Source of the DNA: Erythrobacter colymbi
Lineage (GTDB): Bacteria; Pseudomonadota; Alphaproteobacteria; Sphingomonadales; Sphingomonadaceae
Assembly: GCF_002155685.1 (NCBI RefSeq)
Contig: NZ_MUYK01000004.1
Span: 372,001-436,000 of the forward strand
Reading direction: 5' to 3'
Length of the DNA: 64,000 nt
Each line of letters opens with the position of its first letter. The first letter of the stretch is position 1. Position numbers and translations under genes: made by a program. Under the pieces are notes generated by a model that was not told where the DNA came from, ran no database searches, and saw only the letters and a program-made list of their open reading frames with translations. Shown piece after piece: positions 16,666-24,989 of this stretch.

Positions 16666-17490
16666 ATGCCGTATCGTCACGCGCACTGGTTCGTCGGTTT
16701 CGTTCTGCTGGTCATCATGACCGGTTTCTGGGCGAGCTATTTCAGCACGGTCGGCGATGTGCCGGTGGCGTTCCATGTCCATGCCGTCTCGGCGATGACC
16801 TGGCTGGCGCTGCTGATCGCGCAGCATATGACCATCCACCGCCGCGCCAACGGGCTGCACCGCCGGATGGGGCTGGCGAGCTTTGCCCTGTTCCCGTTCC
16901 TGATCCTCGGCTTCATGATGATCATCAACGTCTCGGCCGCGCGCTATGCCGCGCCCGATGCTGGCGAGGGGATCCGGGTGCTCGGCCCCGCCTTCGGGAT
17001 CGGCATGGCGATTGCCATCGCGGCCTATCTCACGCTGTTCTTCCTCGCCCTTAAGCACCGCCGCAACGTGAAGCTGCATGCGGGCTACATGCTCGCGACC
17101 CCGCTGATCCTGTTCGAGAGCCCGTTCAGCCGGGTGCTGAGCGAATACATGCCGTGGATGAACGTCATCAACAGCGACGGGCCGCGTTGGGTGCTGGACA
17201 CGATCCTGATCTCCGACGGGCTGGGCGTGATCTTCGCGCTGGTGCTGTGGGCGAGGAACCGCAAGCACGGCGCGCCGTGGCTGGTCGCGGCCGGGTTCAT
17301 GGCGGCGCAGGCGGTCGCGATGTGGTTCGCGCCCGATATTCCGGCAATCGCGCTGGCCTTTGCCGCCTATGCGGCCGTGCCGCCGGGCATGGGGCTGGCG
17401 CTCGGCCTGCTCGCGGGCGGGGCGGCGGCATGGTTCGGGTGGGAGGCGGGCAAGGCGCCTGCGCGGCCGCGCGCGGCTGCCGGGGCCTGA
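16666..17490 (+). CDS. Multi-pass membrane protein with conserved histidines
   Basis: A 274-residue protein with about seven hydrophobic segments. Histidines cluster in or near the first helices (HAHWFVGF, AFHVHAVSAMTW, AQHMTIHRRANGLHRRMG) and in KHRRNVKLHAGYML. This pattern resembles DUF2306-like or haem-binding membrane proteins, but I cannot assign a family with certainty. The GTCTCG-ATG context gives GGGGGAG as the ribosome-binding site. No operon partner. Confidence 0.7.
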   Translation: MPYRHAHWFVGFVLLVIMTGFWASYFSTVGDVPVAFHVHAVSAMTWLALLIAQHMTIHRRANGLHRRMGLASFALFPFLILGFMMIINVSAARYAAPDAGEGIRVLGPAFGIGMAIAIAAYLTLFFLALKHRRNVKLHAGYMLATPLILFESPFSRVLSEYMPWMNVINSDGPRWVLDTILISDGLGVIFALVLWARNRKHGAPWLVAAGFMAAQAVAMWFAPDIPAIALAFAAYAAVPPGMGLALGLLAGGAAAWFGWEAGKAPARPRAAAGA

Positions 17491-17500
17491 TCGGGGAGCG

Positions 17501-17698
17501 CTTTCCTACAGCGGCAAGGCGGGGCTAGACTGCGCCCCGCTCTTTGCAATTGTCAGAATCCGCGCTTCAGCCATACAGAGGCATGGCTTTTCGCGCGACG
17601 CCCTGTGTCCGTCCGCTCTGCTTACCCTAAAGTAAATTGCTGAAAAACAGCAATATTATAAAGAGATGCAAAGCGGACAGGGTGTCCGCTTTGTCCGC
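17501..17698. repeat. About 200-bp intergenic element, copy A
   Basis: Colinear with copy B at 55528-55730. Shared landmarks in the same order are TTTCCTACA, GCTCTTT-C-ATTGTC, GTGTCCGTCCGCT, and AAAGCGGACA-GGTGTCCGCTTTGTCCGC; from GTGTCC to the end the spacing is identical in both copies. The last landmark is a 10-bp inverted repeat. The element stops directly at the stop codon of the minus-strand adenosine kinase gene. A further 7-bp stem (ATTGCTG/CAGCAAT) with an A5 loop lies at 17636-17654. Confidence 0.75.
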
Positions 17699-18697
17699 TT
17701 ACAACCGTTCTTCCATCAGCTTCATCATGTCCGCTTCCGGCCGGGGGCCATAGTGCGAGATCACTTCCGAAGCGCAGATCGCGCCGCGCTTGAGGCAGCG
17801 GGTCAGCGGCTCGCCCTTGACGTAGCCCGAGAGGAAGCCCGCCGCGAACTGGTCGCCCGCGCCGGTGGTGTCGACCACCTTGATGACCGGCACCGCGGCG
17901 ACTTCGGCGCGCTCGCCGTGGGCGATGGCGACCGCGCCCTTCTCGGAGCGGGTCGCGACCAGCACGGGCACCTTGCCAGCCACGGCGGCGAGGCCCGCCT
18001 CGAAATCGTCCTCGCCGGTCAGCGTGGCGAGCTCGGTCTCGTTGACGAAGAGGATGTCGATGATGCCTTCCTCGATCATCGCGCGGAAATCGTCACCGTG
18101 ACGGTCGATCACGAAGCTTTCCGAGGCGGTGAAGGCGATCTTGCGGCCGGCATCGCGCGCGACCTCGATCGCGCGGCGCATCGCGCGGCGGGGCTCTTCG
18201 GGGTCCCACAGATAGCCTTCGAGATAGAGGATCGCGCCGCTGGCGATCAGCTCCTCGTCGAGCGCGGCGGCGGGGAGGAACTGGCCCGCGCCGAGGAAGG
18301 TGTTCATGGTGCGCTCGCCATCGGGCGTCACGAAGATGAGCACGCGGCCGGTGGCGGGCTCGCCTTCGCGGCCGGGGGTGTCGAAGTCGATGCCGGTGGC
18401 GCGCATGTCGTGGCGGAAGACCTTGCCGAGCTGGTCGTCGGCGACCTGGCCGATGAAGGCGCATTGCAGGCCGAGCGTTGCCAGCCCTGCGAGCGTGTTG
18501 GCCGCCGATCCGCCCGAGACTTCGCGCGCAGGCGGCATCGCCTCGTAAAGCTCGTCGGCGCGCGCCTCGTCGATCAGGGTCATGCCGCCGCGGTTGAGCT
18601 GGAGCTCCGCGATCAGCTCTTCCTCGCAGGAGGCAATCACGTCGACCACGGCGTTGCCGATGGCGATCACGTCATAACGGGGGGCGGTATCGGACAC
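17699..18697 (-). CDS. Adenosine kinase (PfkB family)
   Basis: A 332-residue sugar/nucleoside kinase of the ribokinase fold. N-terminal DVIAIGNAVVDVIA, then GGSAANTLAGLATLG (PfkB signature 1 region), EGYLWD, SESFVIDRHGDDF and the C-terminal signature DTTGAGDQFAAGFLSGY with catalytic Asp. This arrangement fits adenosine kinases common in alphaproteobacteria, phosphorylating adenosine to AMP in purine salvage; other nucleoside substrates are possible. Cytoplasmic. Its stop codon abuts the repeat element at 17501-17698, which may supply its transcript end. Confidence 0.88.
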   Translation of the reverse strand: MSDTAPRYDVIAIGNAVVDVIASCEEELIAELQLNRGGMTLIDEARADELYEAMPPAREVSGGSAANTLAGLATLGLQCAFIGQVADDQLGKVFRHDMRATGIDFDTPGREGEPATGRVLIFVTPDGERTMNTFLGAGQFLPAAALDEELIASGAILYLEGYLWDPEEPRRAMRRAIEVARDAGRKIAFTASESFVIDRHGDDFRAMIEEGIIDILFVNETELATLTGEDDFEAGLAAVAGKVPVLVATRSEKGAVAIAHGERAEVAAVPVIKVVDTTGAGDQFAAGFLSGYVKGEPLTRCLKRGAICASEVISHYGPRPEADMMKLMEERL

Positions 18698-18824
18698 GGA
18701 GAGGCTTCCTTCGATGCTGTTCGCCCGCGCGCCTAGCCGCCTTCGGCCCCTTCGCCAAGCGATCTGTGTGCGGTGCAGCGTGAGCGCGTTGACTTCCCCG
18801 CCCCGCGCTTACATCGGAATATGC

Positions 18825-19547
18825 ATGTCCGCCGTCCCTGCCGCTCTCGTGAAGGCCCTTGGCCAGCTCGGCGACCGTGCCGTGGTGCGGGTGGCGGTGA
18901 AGAGCATCGCTATCACGCTGGTGCTATTCGCGGGTGCGGGAGCGGGGCTCTATGTCGGCTTCGACCGGCTGCTGCGGAGCGGGTGGTTCGCGGGGGTGGT
19001 GCCCGAGAGCTTTGCGGGGACGGCTGCGGTGCTGGCGTGGCTGCTCGTCAGTTTCATCGCCTTCTGGCTGCTGTTCCGCGTGGTCGCGCTGGCGGTGCTT
19101 CAGTTCTTCGCCGACGAGGTGGTCGCCGCGGTCGAGGCGAAGCACTACCCCGCGCTGGCGGCCAGCGCGCGGCCCCTGCCGCTGGTGCGCGAGGTGGCGG
19201 TGGCGAGCCGCAGCCTGCTGCGCGCGCTCGGCTACAACCTGCTGGCGCTGCCGCTGGCGGCGCTGCTGGTGTTCACCGCGATCGGCCCGGCGGTGGTGTT
19301 CCTTGGCGTGAACGCGGTGCTGCTGGGGCGCGAGGTCACCGACATGGCGTGGCTGCGGCACCACACGGCTTGGGGCGCCGGGGACGAGCAGGGCAATCCC
19401 GTGCCGCGTTCCGAGCGCATCCTGCTGGGCGCGGCGATTGCCGGGCTGATGCTGGTGCCGGTGGTGAACCTCGTTGCTCCGCTGATCGGCGCGGCGGCGG
19501 GCACGCATCTGGTGCTGCGCCGGCTTGCCGGGAGCGTGCGCGGATGA
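18825..19547 (+). CDS. EI24-domain membrane protein (CysZ-like)
   Basis: The ATG at 18825 gives a 240-residue protein beginning SAVPAALVKALGQLGDRAVV. Hydrophobic segments at about 25-45, 65-90, 135-165 and 205-230 and the motif LGREVTDMAWLRHH match the EI24/CysZ superfamily, whose best-studied member imports sulfate. Here no cysteine-biosynthesis gene is adjacent, so transport of sulfate is not implied. The stop overlaps the next gene by 4 nt (ATGA). Confidence 0.8.
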   Translation: MSAVPAALVKALGQLGDRAVVRVAVKSIAITLVLFAGAGAGLYVGFDRLLRSGWFAGVVPESFAGTAAVLAWLLVSFIAFWLLFRVVALAVLQFFADEVVAAVEAKHYPALAASARPLPLVREVAVASRSLLRALGYNLLALPLAALLVFTAIGPAVVFLGVNAVLLGREVTDMAWLRHHTAWGAGDEQGNPVPRSERILLGAAIAGLMLVPVVNLVAPLIGAAAGTHLVLRRLAGSVRG

Positions 19548-19960
19548 TCCGGCGGGCTGCAATCGTAGCGGTGCTGGCGGCCGCGATCGGAGCCTGTGCG
19601 GGCGGCGGCGGCAAGCCCTCGGCTGCGCCCCGCCACTCGATCACCCACGGCGCGCCGCGCAGCTCCATCGTCGTGGTGCCCGAAGTGATGGCGCCGCAGG
19701 GTTTGGGCGGTGTGATCGGCTCGCCCGCTGCCGCGCTCACCCGCCGTTTCGGCACCCCGCGCATCGACCTCGCCGAGGGGGATGCGAGGAAGCTCCAGTT
19801 CACCGGCCCGGTCTGCGTGCTCGACATCTTCCTCTACCCCGTCTCCGCCGCGTCCGAGCCGACCGCCACCCATGTCGAGGCCCGGCTGCGGCAGGGCGGT
19901 GCGCCCGCCGATCCGGGCGCCTGCATCCGCGAGGTCGAGGCGCAGCGGGCACGCTCCTGA
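19544..19960 (+). CDS. Small lipoprotein, uncharacterised
   Basis: A 138-residue product that starts inside the EI24 stop codon (ATGA). Signal peptide IVAVLAAAIGAC with lipobox Cys at about residue 18, then Gly/Ala/Pro-rich linker. The body has GSPAAALTRRFGTPRIDLAEGDARKLQFTGPVCVLDIFLYP, which resembles the small beta domain of SmpA/OmlA-like or hypothetical sphingomonad lipoproteins. Two Cys (PVC, GAC) could pair. Translational coupling suggests joint envelope function with the EI24 protein. Confidence 0.7.
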   Translation: MIRRAAIVAVLAAAIGACAGGGGKPSAAPRHSITHGAPRSSIVVVPEVMAPQGLGGVIGSPAAALTRRFGTPRIDLAEGDARKLQFTGPVCVLDIFLYPVSAASEPTATHVEARLRQGGAPADPGACIREVEAQRARS

Positions 19961-20032
19961 TCACCGCGCGGTAACCCGGCTTTAAGCCTGTTCGTGCCAT
20001 CACCCCTCGCGAGATCTCAGGGGACCACCGGC

Positions 20033-20989
20033 ATGACCACCCAATTCATCGACGTTGCGCAGCGCGCTGCGGCAGACGGCCACATCACTGCGGACGAGCT
20101 TCTGGCGCTGCGCCGCGAGGGCTGGGGCGACGGGATCATCACCCGCGCCGAGGCCGAAGCCCTGTTCGCGGTCAACGACGCGCTGAGGGATCGCACCCCC
20201 GAATGGTGCGACTTCTTTGTCGAGGCGATCGGCGAGTTCGTGCTCAACGGCACCCCGCCGCGCCTGCAATGCAGCCTCGAGGAAGCCGAATGGCTGATCG
20301 GCCAGATCGACAAGGACGGCCGGGTCGAGAGCTTCGTCGAGCTGGAGGCGATGGTCCGCATCATCGAGCGTGCCGAGAACGTGCCCGAGCGGCTCAAGGA
20401 CTATGTGCTCGCCCAGATCGAACGCGAGGTGCTGACCGGCACCGGCCCGACCCGCAGCGGCGGCGATCTTTCCGCCACCCACATCAGCGCCGCCGAATGC
20501 CGCATCATCCGCCGCGTGATCTTCGCCAGCGGCGGCAGCGCCCCGGCAGCGGTCTCGCGCTTCGAGGCCGAGATGCTGTTCCGCCTCAAGGACGCGACCC
20601 TCGCCGACGAGAACGCGGCGGAGTGGGACGACCTGTTCCTCGATGGCGTCGCCAATTTCATGAAGGGCTTCGTCCTGCCCAACGCGCAGCTCAGCCACGA
20701 ACGCAAGCGCGAGCTCGAAGCCTTCGTCGCCGACAACGACGTCAACATCGCCCGCTTTATGAGCGAGGTGATCCGCGAGCTCCCCAATGTCGGCAACCAC
20801 TTCGGCAAGGTGTTCGGCAAGAAGCCGCCCAAGCCGGAGCACACCTACATCGAAACCCTCGCGATCGAGGGCGAGAAGGTCACCGATTTCGAGAGCGAAT
20901 GGCTCGACAAACTGGTCGCCGCCGATGGCGAGACCGACGATCTCGAACGCCGCCTGATCGCGCGGTTGGCCTCCGAAACTCAGGGCTAG
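20033..20989 (+). CDS. Uncharacterised cytoplasmic protein with two similar helical modules
   Basis: A 318-residue soluble, acidic protein from the ATG at 20033 (an upstream start at 19994 is less likely). Two segments look alike: residues about 15-75 (ITADELLALRREGWGDG-ITRAEAEALFAVNDALRDRTPEWCDFFVEAI) and about 155-220 (ISAAECRIIRRVIFASGG-VSRFEAEMLFRLKDATLADENAAEWDDLFLDGV). Each combines E-LL-R, a Gly turn, R-EAE-LF and EW-D-F. A related stretch recurs near 95-140 and at the C-terminus, so it may be a repeated TerB-like or EF-hand-derived helical unit. No catalytic motif is seen. Confidence 0.75.
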   Translation: MTTQFIDVAQRAAADGHITADELLALRREGWGDGIITRAEAEALFAVNDALRDRTPEWCDFFVEAIGEFVLNGTPPRLQCSLEEAEWLIGQIDKDGRVESFVELEAMVRIIERAENVPERLKDYVLAQIEREVLTGTGPTRSGGDLSATHISAAECRIIRRVIFASGGSAPAAVSRFEAEMLFRLKDATLADENAAEWDDLFLDGVANFMKGFVLPNAQLSHERKRELEAFVADNDVNIARFMSEVIRELPNVGNHFGKVFGKKPPKPEHTYIETLAIEGEKVTDFESEWLDKLVAADGETDDLERRLIARLASETQG

Positions 20990-21315
20990 GTATCGAACTC
21001 AAGCGGGGCCGCAGCGCCGCCCTGCCGGGGTTGCGGGCCCTCTGGCGGAACGGCCGGGACGGCGAGGCCTGACTCGGGCGGCTTGCGTCGCTGCTGGCCG
21101 GCGCCACCATCGATCTGCTTCAGCGCCAAGGTGAAGTGAACGATCTCGGCCTTGAGCATGATGCGCTCGTTCTGGTCGGTGGTAGCCGCGAGCTTGGTCT
21201 CCAACTGCTCCAGCTCGCCCGTCAGTCGGTCAATGATCGCCTGCAACTCGCGCGCGCGCTGCGCTTTTGCTTCCTCGATCCGCTCGGGCGGAAGATCCTT
21301 GCCGCGATTTGCCAT
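20986..21315 (-). CDS. Small coiled-coil protein of unknown function
   Basis: A 109-residue protein: residues 10-70 are strongly charged and helical (ERIEEAKAQRARELQAIIDRL, GELEQLETKLAATTDQNERIM) and likely form a coiled coil; the C-terminal 40 residues are Pro/Gly/Ala-rich. No family recognised. It converges on the preceding gene with a 4-nt stop overlap. Codon positions look coding, but annotation rests on length and context only. Confidence 0.5.
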   Translation of the reverse strand: MANRGKDLPPERIEEAKAQRARELQAIIDRLTGELEQLETKLAATTDQNERIMLKAEIVHFTLALKQIDGGAGQQRRKPPESGLAVPAVPPEGPQPRQGGAAAPLEFDT

Positions 21316-21358
21316 CGTTGTGTTTTAGCATGGCAACACACCAAAGGCGAGGGGGAGC

Positions 21359-21724
21359 TTACACCATGAAGCTCTCGCCGCAGCCGCAGGCGCCCTTGGC
21401 GTTGGGGTTTTCGAACACGAAGCCGGCGGTGAAATCGTCCTCGCGCCAGTCCATCACCGAGCCGACGAGGTAGAGCACGCTCGCGCCGTCGATGTAGAAC
21501 ACGCCGCCGGGGGTGACGATCTTCTCGTCGAACTTCGCTTCGGTGGTGACGTAGTCGACCGAATAGGCGAGGCCCGAACAGCCGCGGCGCGGGGTCGAGA
21601 GCTTGACGCCGATCGCGTCCGCGGGCGCCTTGCTCATCAGCTCGGCGATGCGCGCCTCGGCAGAGGGCGTCAGGGTGACGGCGGCCTTGGGGGCGGGGCG
21701 AGCGGTGGTGGTCGTCTCGGTCAT
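21359..21724 (-). CDS. sufA: A-type iron-sulfur cluster carrier (SufA/ErpA-like)
   Basis: Last gene of the suf operon. From the ATG at 21724 the product is 121 residues with the HesB/IscA fold: AVTLTPSAEARIAELM, then C49 in RRGCSGLAYSV, and C113-G-C115 near the C-terminus (GACGCGESF). These three Cys bind the transferred Fe-S cluster. The start overlaps the upstream GNAT stop by 4 nt. The N-terminal Thr-rich tail (TETTTTARP) is a species-level extension. Confidence 0.93.
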   Translation of the reverse strand: MTETTTTARPAPKAAVTLTPSAEARIAELMSKAPADAIGVKLSTPRRGCSGLAYSVDYVTTEAKFDEKIVTPGGVFYIDGASVLYLVGSVMDWREDDFTAGFVFENPNAKGACGCGESFMV

Positions 21725-22215
21725 TTGAGCCTCTTCTGCCAGAACAGCGCGTGCCCGGTGGCGGGATCGAGCTGGTAGTCGCCATAGCCTTCGCGGGCGT
21801 AGAGATGCCGCGCCGGATTGCCGCTCAGTACTTCCAATGTGATCTTGCAAGCCCCGCGCTTCAAGGCCTCGGCCTCGATCGCCTGCATCAGCGCCTGGCC
21901 GATCCCGCGCCCGCGCGCCTCGGGCAGCACCGCAAGGTCATGGATATTGACCAGCGGCGCGGCGGCGAAGGTCGAATAGCTCATGAAGCAATTGGCGAGG
22001 CCAACGGCGCGGTCGTCGATACGGGCGATCAGCGAGAAGGCCTGCGGGTTCGCGGCCAGATCGCCCGTCAGGCGCGCCTTGACGTCCTCGCGCAAGGGTG
22101 CGCCCCCGCCCATCGGATCGCGGGCATAGGCATCGAGCAGCGCCACGACATCCGCCGCATCGCGCGCATCGCGGTAGTCCGCGAGAGTAATTGCAAGGGT
22201 CGCGGTGTCGCTCAC
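21721..22215 (-). CDS. GNAT-family N-acetyltransferase within the suf operon
   Basis: A 164-residue acetyltransferase from the GTG at 22215, which overlaps the sufT stop by 4 nt. The acetyl-CoA site is LPEARGRGIGQALMQAIEAEA (Q/R-x-x-G-x-G/A) after NIHDLAVL; ARHLYAREGYGDY is the usual closing strand. Substrate unknown. Its position between sufT and sufA, with overlaps on both sides, means it is co-translated with Fe-S assembly proteins, though similar GNATs are common passengers in operons. Confidence 0.85.
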   Translation of the reverse strand: MSDTATLAITLADYRDARDAADVVALLDAYARDPMGGGAPLREDVKARLTGDLAANPQAFSLIARIDDRAVGLANCFMSYSTFAAAPLVNIHDLAVLPEARGRGIGQALMQAIEAEALKRGACKITLEVLSGNPARHLYAREGYGDYQLDPATGHALFWQKRLK

Positions 22216-22664
22216 AGCATCCCCAGTTCGAGCCGCGCTTCGTCGCTCATCTTGTGCGGACCCCATGGCGGGTCCCAGACGAGATTGACCTCGGCATCGC
22301 GGATCCCCGGCACGCTGGAGACGCGCAGCTCGACCTCGCCCGGCATCGATTCCGCAACGGGGCAATGCGGGGTCGTCAGCGTCATGGTGACGGTGGCGTC
22401 ACGGTTCTCGTCCACCTCAACCCCGTAGATCAGGCCGAGGTCGTAGATATTGACCGGGATTTCCGGGTCGAAGATCTCGCGCAGGGCCTCGATCACGTCG
22501 GCCTGAAGGTCGCTGCCTTCTCCGCCCACCGGGCCCTCGGGCGGCTTGGCGGCGAGGAAGCCGTCGAGATAGTCGCGGGTACGGGGTGCCTGTGCCTCGG
22601 TGTCGATCGCGTCCTGCACGCGGGCGCGCGGGGGCTTTTCGGCTGAGCTGTCCATCGCTCTCAT
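22212..22664 (-). CDS. sufT: SUF-associated DUF59/MIP18-family protein
   Basis: A 150-residue protein whose core, IEALREIFDPEIPVNIYDLGLIYGVEV and VTMTLTTPHCPVAESMP, is the DUF59 (MIP18/PaaD/SufT) signature; DPEIPVNIYDLGLIY is diagnostic. Such proteins aid maturation of Fe-S proteins, and the single conserved Cys (TPHC) is implicated in cluster handling. The N-terminal 40 residues are a variable charged extension. The ATG at 22664 overlaps the sufS stop by 4 nt, so I prefer it over the Met three residues later. Confidence 0.9.
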   Translation of the reverse strand: MRAMDSSAEKPPRARVQDAIDTEAQAPRTRDYLDGFLAAKPPEGPVGGEGSDLQADVIEALREIFDPEIPVNIYDLGLIYGVEVDENRDATVTMTLTTPHCPVAESMPGEVELRVSSVPGIRDAEVNLVWDPPWGPHKMSDEARLELGML

Positions 22665-23893
22665 CCTCTTCCAAAAATCTTGCGGGTGCGGGCGATCCCG
22701 GCGAGCAGCGCGTCGACATCGGCCTCGGTCGAATAGAGGCCGAAGCTGGCACGCGCGGTGGCGGGAACGCCGAGGTAGTCCATCAGCGGCTGTGCGCAGT
22801 GGTGCCCGGCACGGATCGCGACATTGCTCTCGTCGAGGATCGTGCCGAGGTCGTGGGGGTGGATGTCGTCGAGCGCAAAGCTGACGATCCCGGCGCTGTC
22901 AGCGGGGCCGAAGAGGCGCACGTCATTCATTGCGCCCAGGTCGCGGCGGAGTTTCGCCACCAGTGCCTGCTCGTGCGCGTGGATGCGCGCGGGGCCGATT
23001 GCGCTGACGTAGTCGACAGCGGCGGCGAAGGCGATGGCCTCGGTGATCGCGGGCGTGCCCGCCTCGAACCTTTGCGGCCCGCTGGCGTAGGTGGTCTTGG
23101 CGAAGGTCACCCGGTCGATCATCGCCCCGCCGCCCTGATAGGGGGGCATATCGGCGAGGATCTCCGCCTTCGCCCACAGCGCCCCGATCCCGGTCGGGCC
23201 GTAGAGCTTGTGCGCGGAGAAGACGTAGAAATCGCAAGCCAATGCCGCGACATCGACCCCCATGTGCGGCGCGCTCTGGCACCCGTCGAGCAGCAGTTTC
23301 GCCCCGACCTTGTGCGCAAGCGCCGCCGCGCGCGGGGCATCGAGCAGCGCGCCGGTGACGTTGGAGACATGGCCCAAGGCAACCAGCTTGTGACGCTCGG
23401 TCAGCATCGCTTCGGCGGCATCGAGGTCGATCCGGTGATCATCCGTCAGCGGGCAGACGTCGATCTCGGCGCCCACTTCCTCCGCCACCATCTGCCAGGG
23501 CACGATGTTCGAATGGTGCTCGGCCTGCGAGAGCAGGATGCGGTCGCCCGCCTTGAGGTTCGCGCGGCCCCAGGTCTGCGCGACAAGGTTGATCGCCTCG
23601 GTCGCGCCGCGGGTGAAGACCAGCTCGTCCTCGTGCCCGCCGATGAAGCGCGCGACGGTGCGCCGTGCCGCCTCGTAGGCCAGCGTCATCTCCGCCGACC
23701 GGGTGTAGACCCCGCGGTGGACGGTCGCGTAATCCTCGCCCAGCGCGCGTGCCATGGCGTCAATCACCGCGCGCGGCTTCTGCGCGGTGGCGGCGGTGTC
23801 GAGGTAGTGCCAGGGTTTGCCGTCATGGGTGACCATGCCGGGGAAGTCGGCGCGCAGACCGGCGAGGGCGGTGATGGTGGCGGGCGCGTTCAT
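22661..23893 (-). CDS. sufS: SufS-type cysteine desulfurase
   Basis: A PLP enzyme that takes sulfur from cysteine for Fe-S cluster building. The 410-residue product begins at the ATG at 23893. Seen: LDTAATAQKP, RGATEAINLVAQTWG, SQAEHHSNIVPWQ, the PLP lysine K229 in FSAHKLYGPTGIG, and the persulfide Cys C366 in AGHHCAQPLM, typical of group II desulfurases. It overlaps both neighbours by 4 nt. sufE is not in the window, so the sulfur-accepting partner must be encoded elsewhere. Confidence 0.95.
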   Translation of the reverse strand: MNAPATITALAGLRADFPGMVTHDGKPWHYLDTAATAQKPRAVIDAMARALGEDYATVHRGVYTRSAEMTLAYEAARRTVARFIGGHEDELVFTRGATEAINLVAQTWGRANLKAGDRILLSQAEHHSNIVPWQMVAEEVGAEIDVCPLTDDHRIDLDAAEAMLTERHKLVALGHVSNVTGALLDAPRAAALAHKVGAKLLLDGCQSAPHMGVDVAALACDFYVFSAHKLYGPTGIGALWAKAEILADMPPYQGGGAMIDRVTFAKTTYASGPQRFEAGTPAITEAIAFAAAVDYVSAIGPARIHAHEQALVAKLRRDLGAMNDVRLFGPADSAGIVSFALDDIHPHDLGTILDESNVAIRAGHHCAQPLMDYLGVPATARASFGLYSTEADVDALLAGIARTRKIFGRG

Positions 23894-24237
23894 GCCTTGG
23901 CCTCGTAATGCTCGCGGATCAGGCGATCGACGAAGTAGTTGGCTTCGGCGCGAAGCATATCCCGCTTGGAGATGTTGGTGTGCGCATACTGTCCCAAGAC
24001 CACCACAGAGCCCTTGGCGCTGGCCGCCGCTTCGATCTGGGCCTCGCAACCTGCCGCGACCGCAACCGCCCAGTCCCAGCGCGCCTGTTCGTCAGGGGCG
24101 GGACGGCTCTCGGCAAGCAGGCTCTCGGTACCCTTCTTCAGGCAGGCGTGGGCTGCATCGAGTTCGGCATTGGGCACAGGCACGGTGCCGACGACAGCCG
24201 GTGCCTGAGCCAGCGCGAGGGCGAGGATCAGGCTCAC
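23890..24237 (-). CDS. Small exported protein inside the suf operon
   Basis: A 115-residue product from the GTG at 24237, overlapping the sufD stop by 4 nt and the sufS start by 4 nt. The N-terminus VSLILALALAQAPAVVG is a short signal peptide; the rest contains two Cys (HACLKKG, AAGCEAQ) and a helical C-terminus (RDMLRAEANYFVDRLIREHYEAKA). No family recognised. Its likely export is odd for an operon of cytoplasmic Fe-S proteins; a regulatory or leader function of its translation is possible. Confidence 0.7.
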   Translation of the reverse strand: MSLILALALAQAPAVVGTVPVPNAELDAAHACLKKGTESLLAESRPAPDEQARWDWAVAVAAGCEAQIEAAASAKGSVVVLGQYAHTNISKRDMLRAEANYFVDRLIREHYEAKA

Positions 24238-24989
24238 AGCTTCGCCCCCTCCAGCGCCGCCAGCGCGGCGTCGAGCAGGGTCTCGCGCTCGGCTTCGTCC
24301 TCCAGCGCCACGAAGGCATCGCCGATGAAAGCCTGCACCAGCAGCCGCTGCGCCGTCGCCGGATCGAGTCCGCGCGCCATCATGTAGAAGCGCGCAGCTT
24401 CGTCGAGCGCGCCAACCGTGGCGCCGTGGGCGCATTTGACGTCATCGGCGAAGATCTCGAGCTGCGGGACGGCATTGGCGCTCGCGCCTGCCTCGAGCAG
24501 CAGGCCCTTGAAGTCCTGCGCCGCGTCGGTCTTCTGCGCATGGCGCGCGACCTTGATCTCGCCGAGGAAATTGCCCGTCGCACCGGCCCAGTGGACCGCG
24601 CGGACGGTTTGGTTGGAGGTCGCCTCGGGCTCGGCATGGACGACCTGCGTCACGAATTCGCGGGTGACGCCGGCCCCGCCGATGGTGACGCCGCCGAATT
24701 CGAAATGCGCACCCTTCGCGAGCCGCACCTCGACCTCGACCCGGGTGTAGTCACCGCCTGCGTTGGTCACGAACAGCTCCGCCCGCGCGCCTTCGCCGAT
24801 GGTCAGGCGGATGCGGTGCAACTCGGGCGCGGCCGAGCCGACCACCATCGCGTGCCGCCGGGTCTCACCGGGGGCGAGGGTGATATCCTTCCACTGGTCG
24901 AGCGCCGCGACGCCAAGCCGCGCCAGGCCGTCCATGTCGGCATAGCGCCACGCCTCGTCACGGCGGGTGGGGAGAGTGGCTGTCGTCAC
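24234..24989 (-). CDS. sufD: Fe-S cluster assembly protein SufD
   Basis: Partner of SufB and SufC in the SufBCD scaffold. At 251 residues it is shorter than E. coli SufD (over 400), as is usual in sphingomonads. The right-handed beta-helix core shows repeating hydrophobic strands ([26 protein letters not shown]), and the C-terminal part has [44 protein letters not shown], the SufB/SufD signature with the conserved Cys/His. Overlaps sufC by 4 nt. Confidence 0.93.
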   Translation of the reverse strand: [251 protein letters not shown]

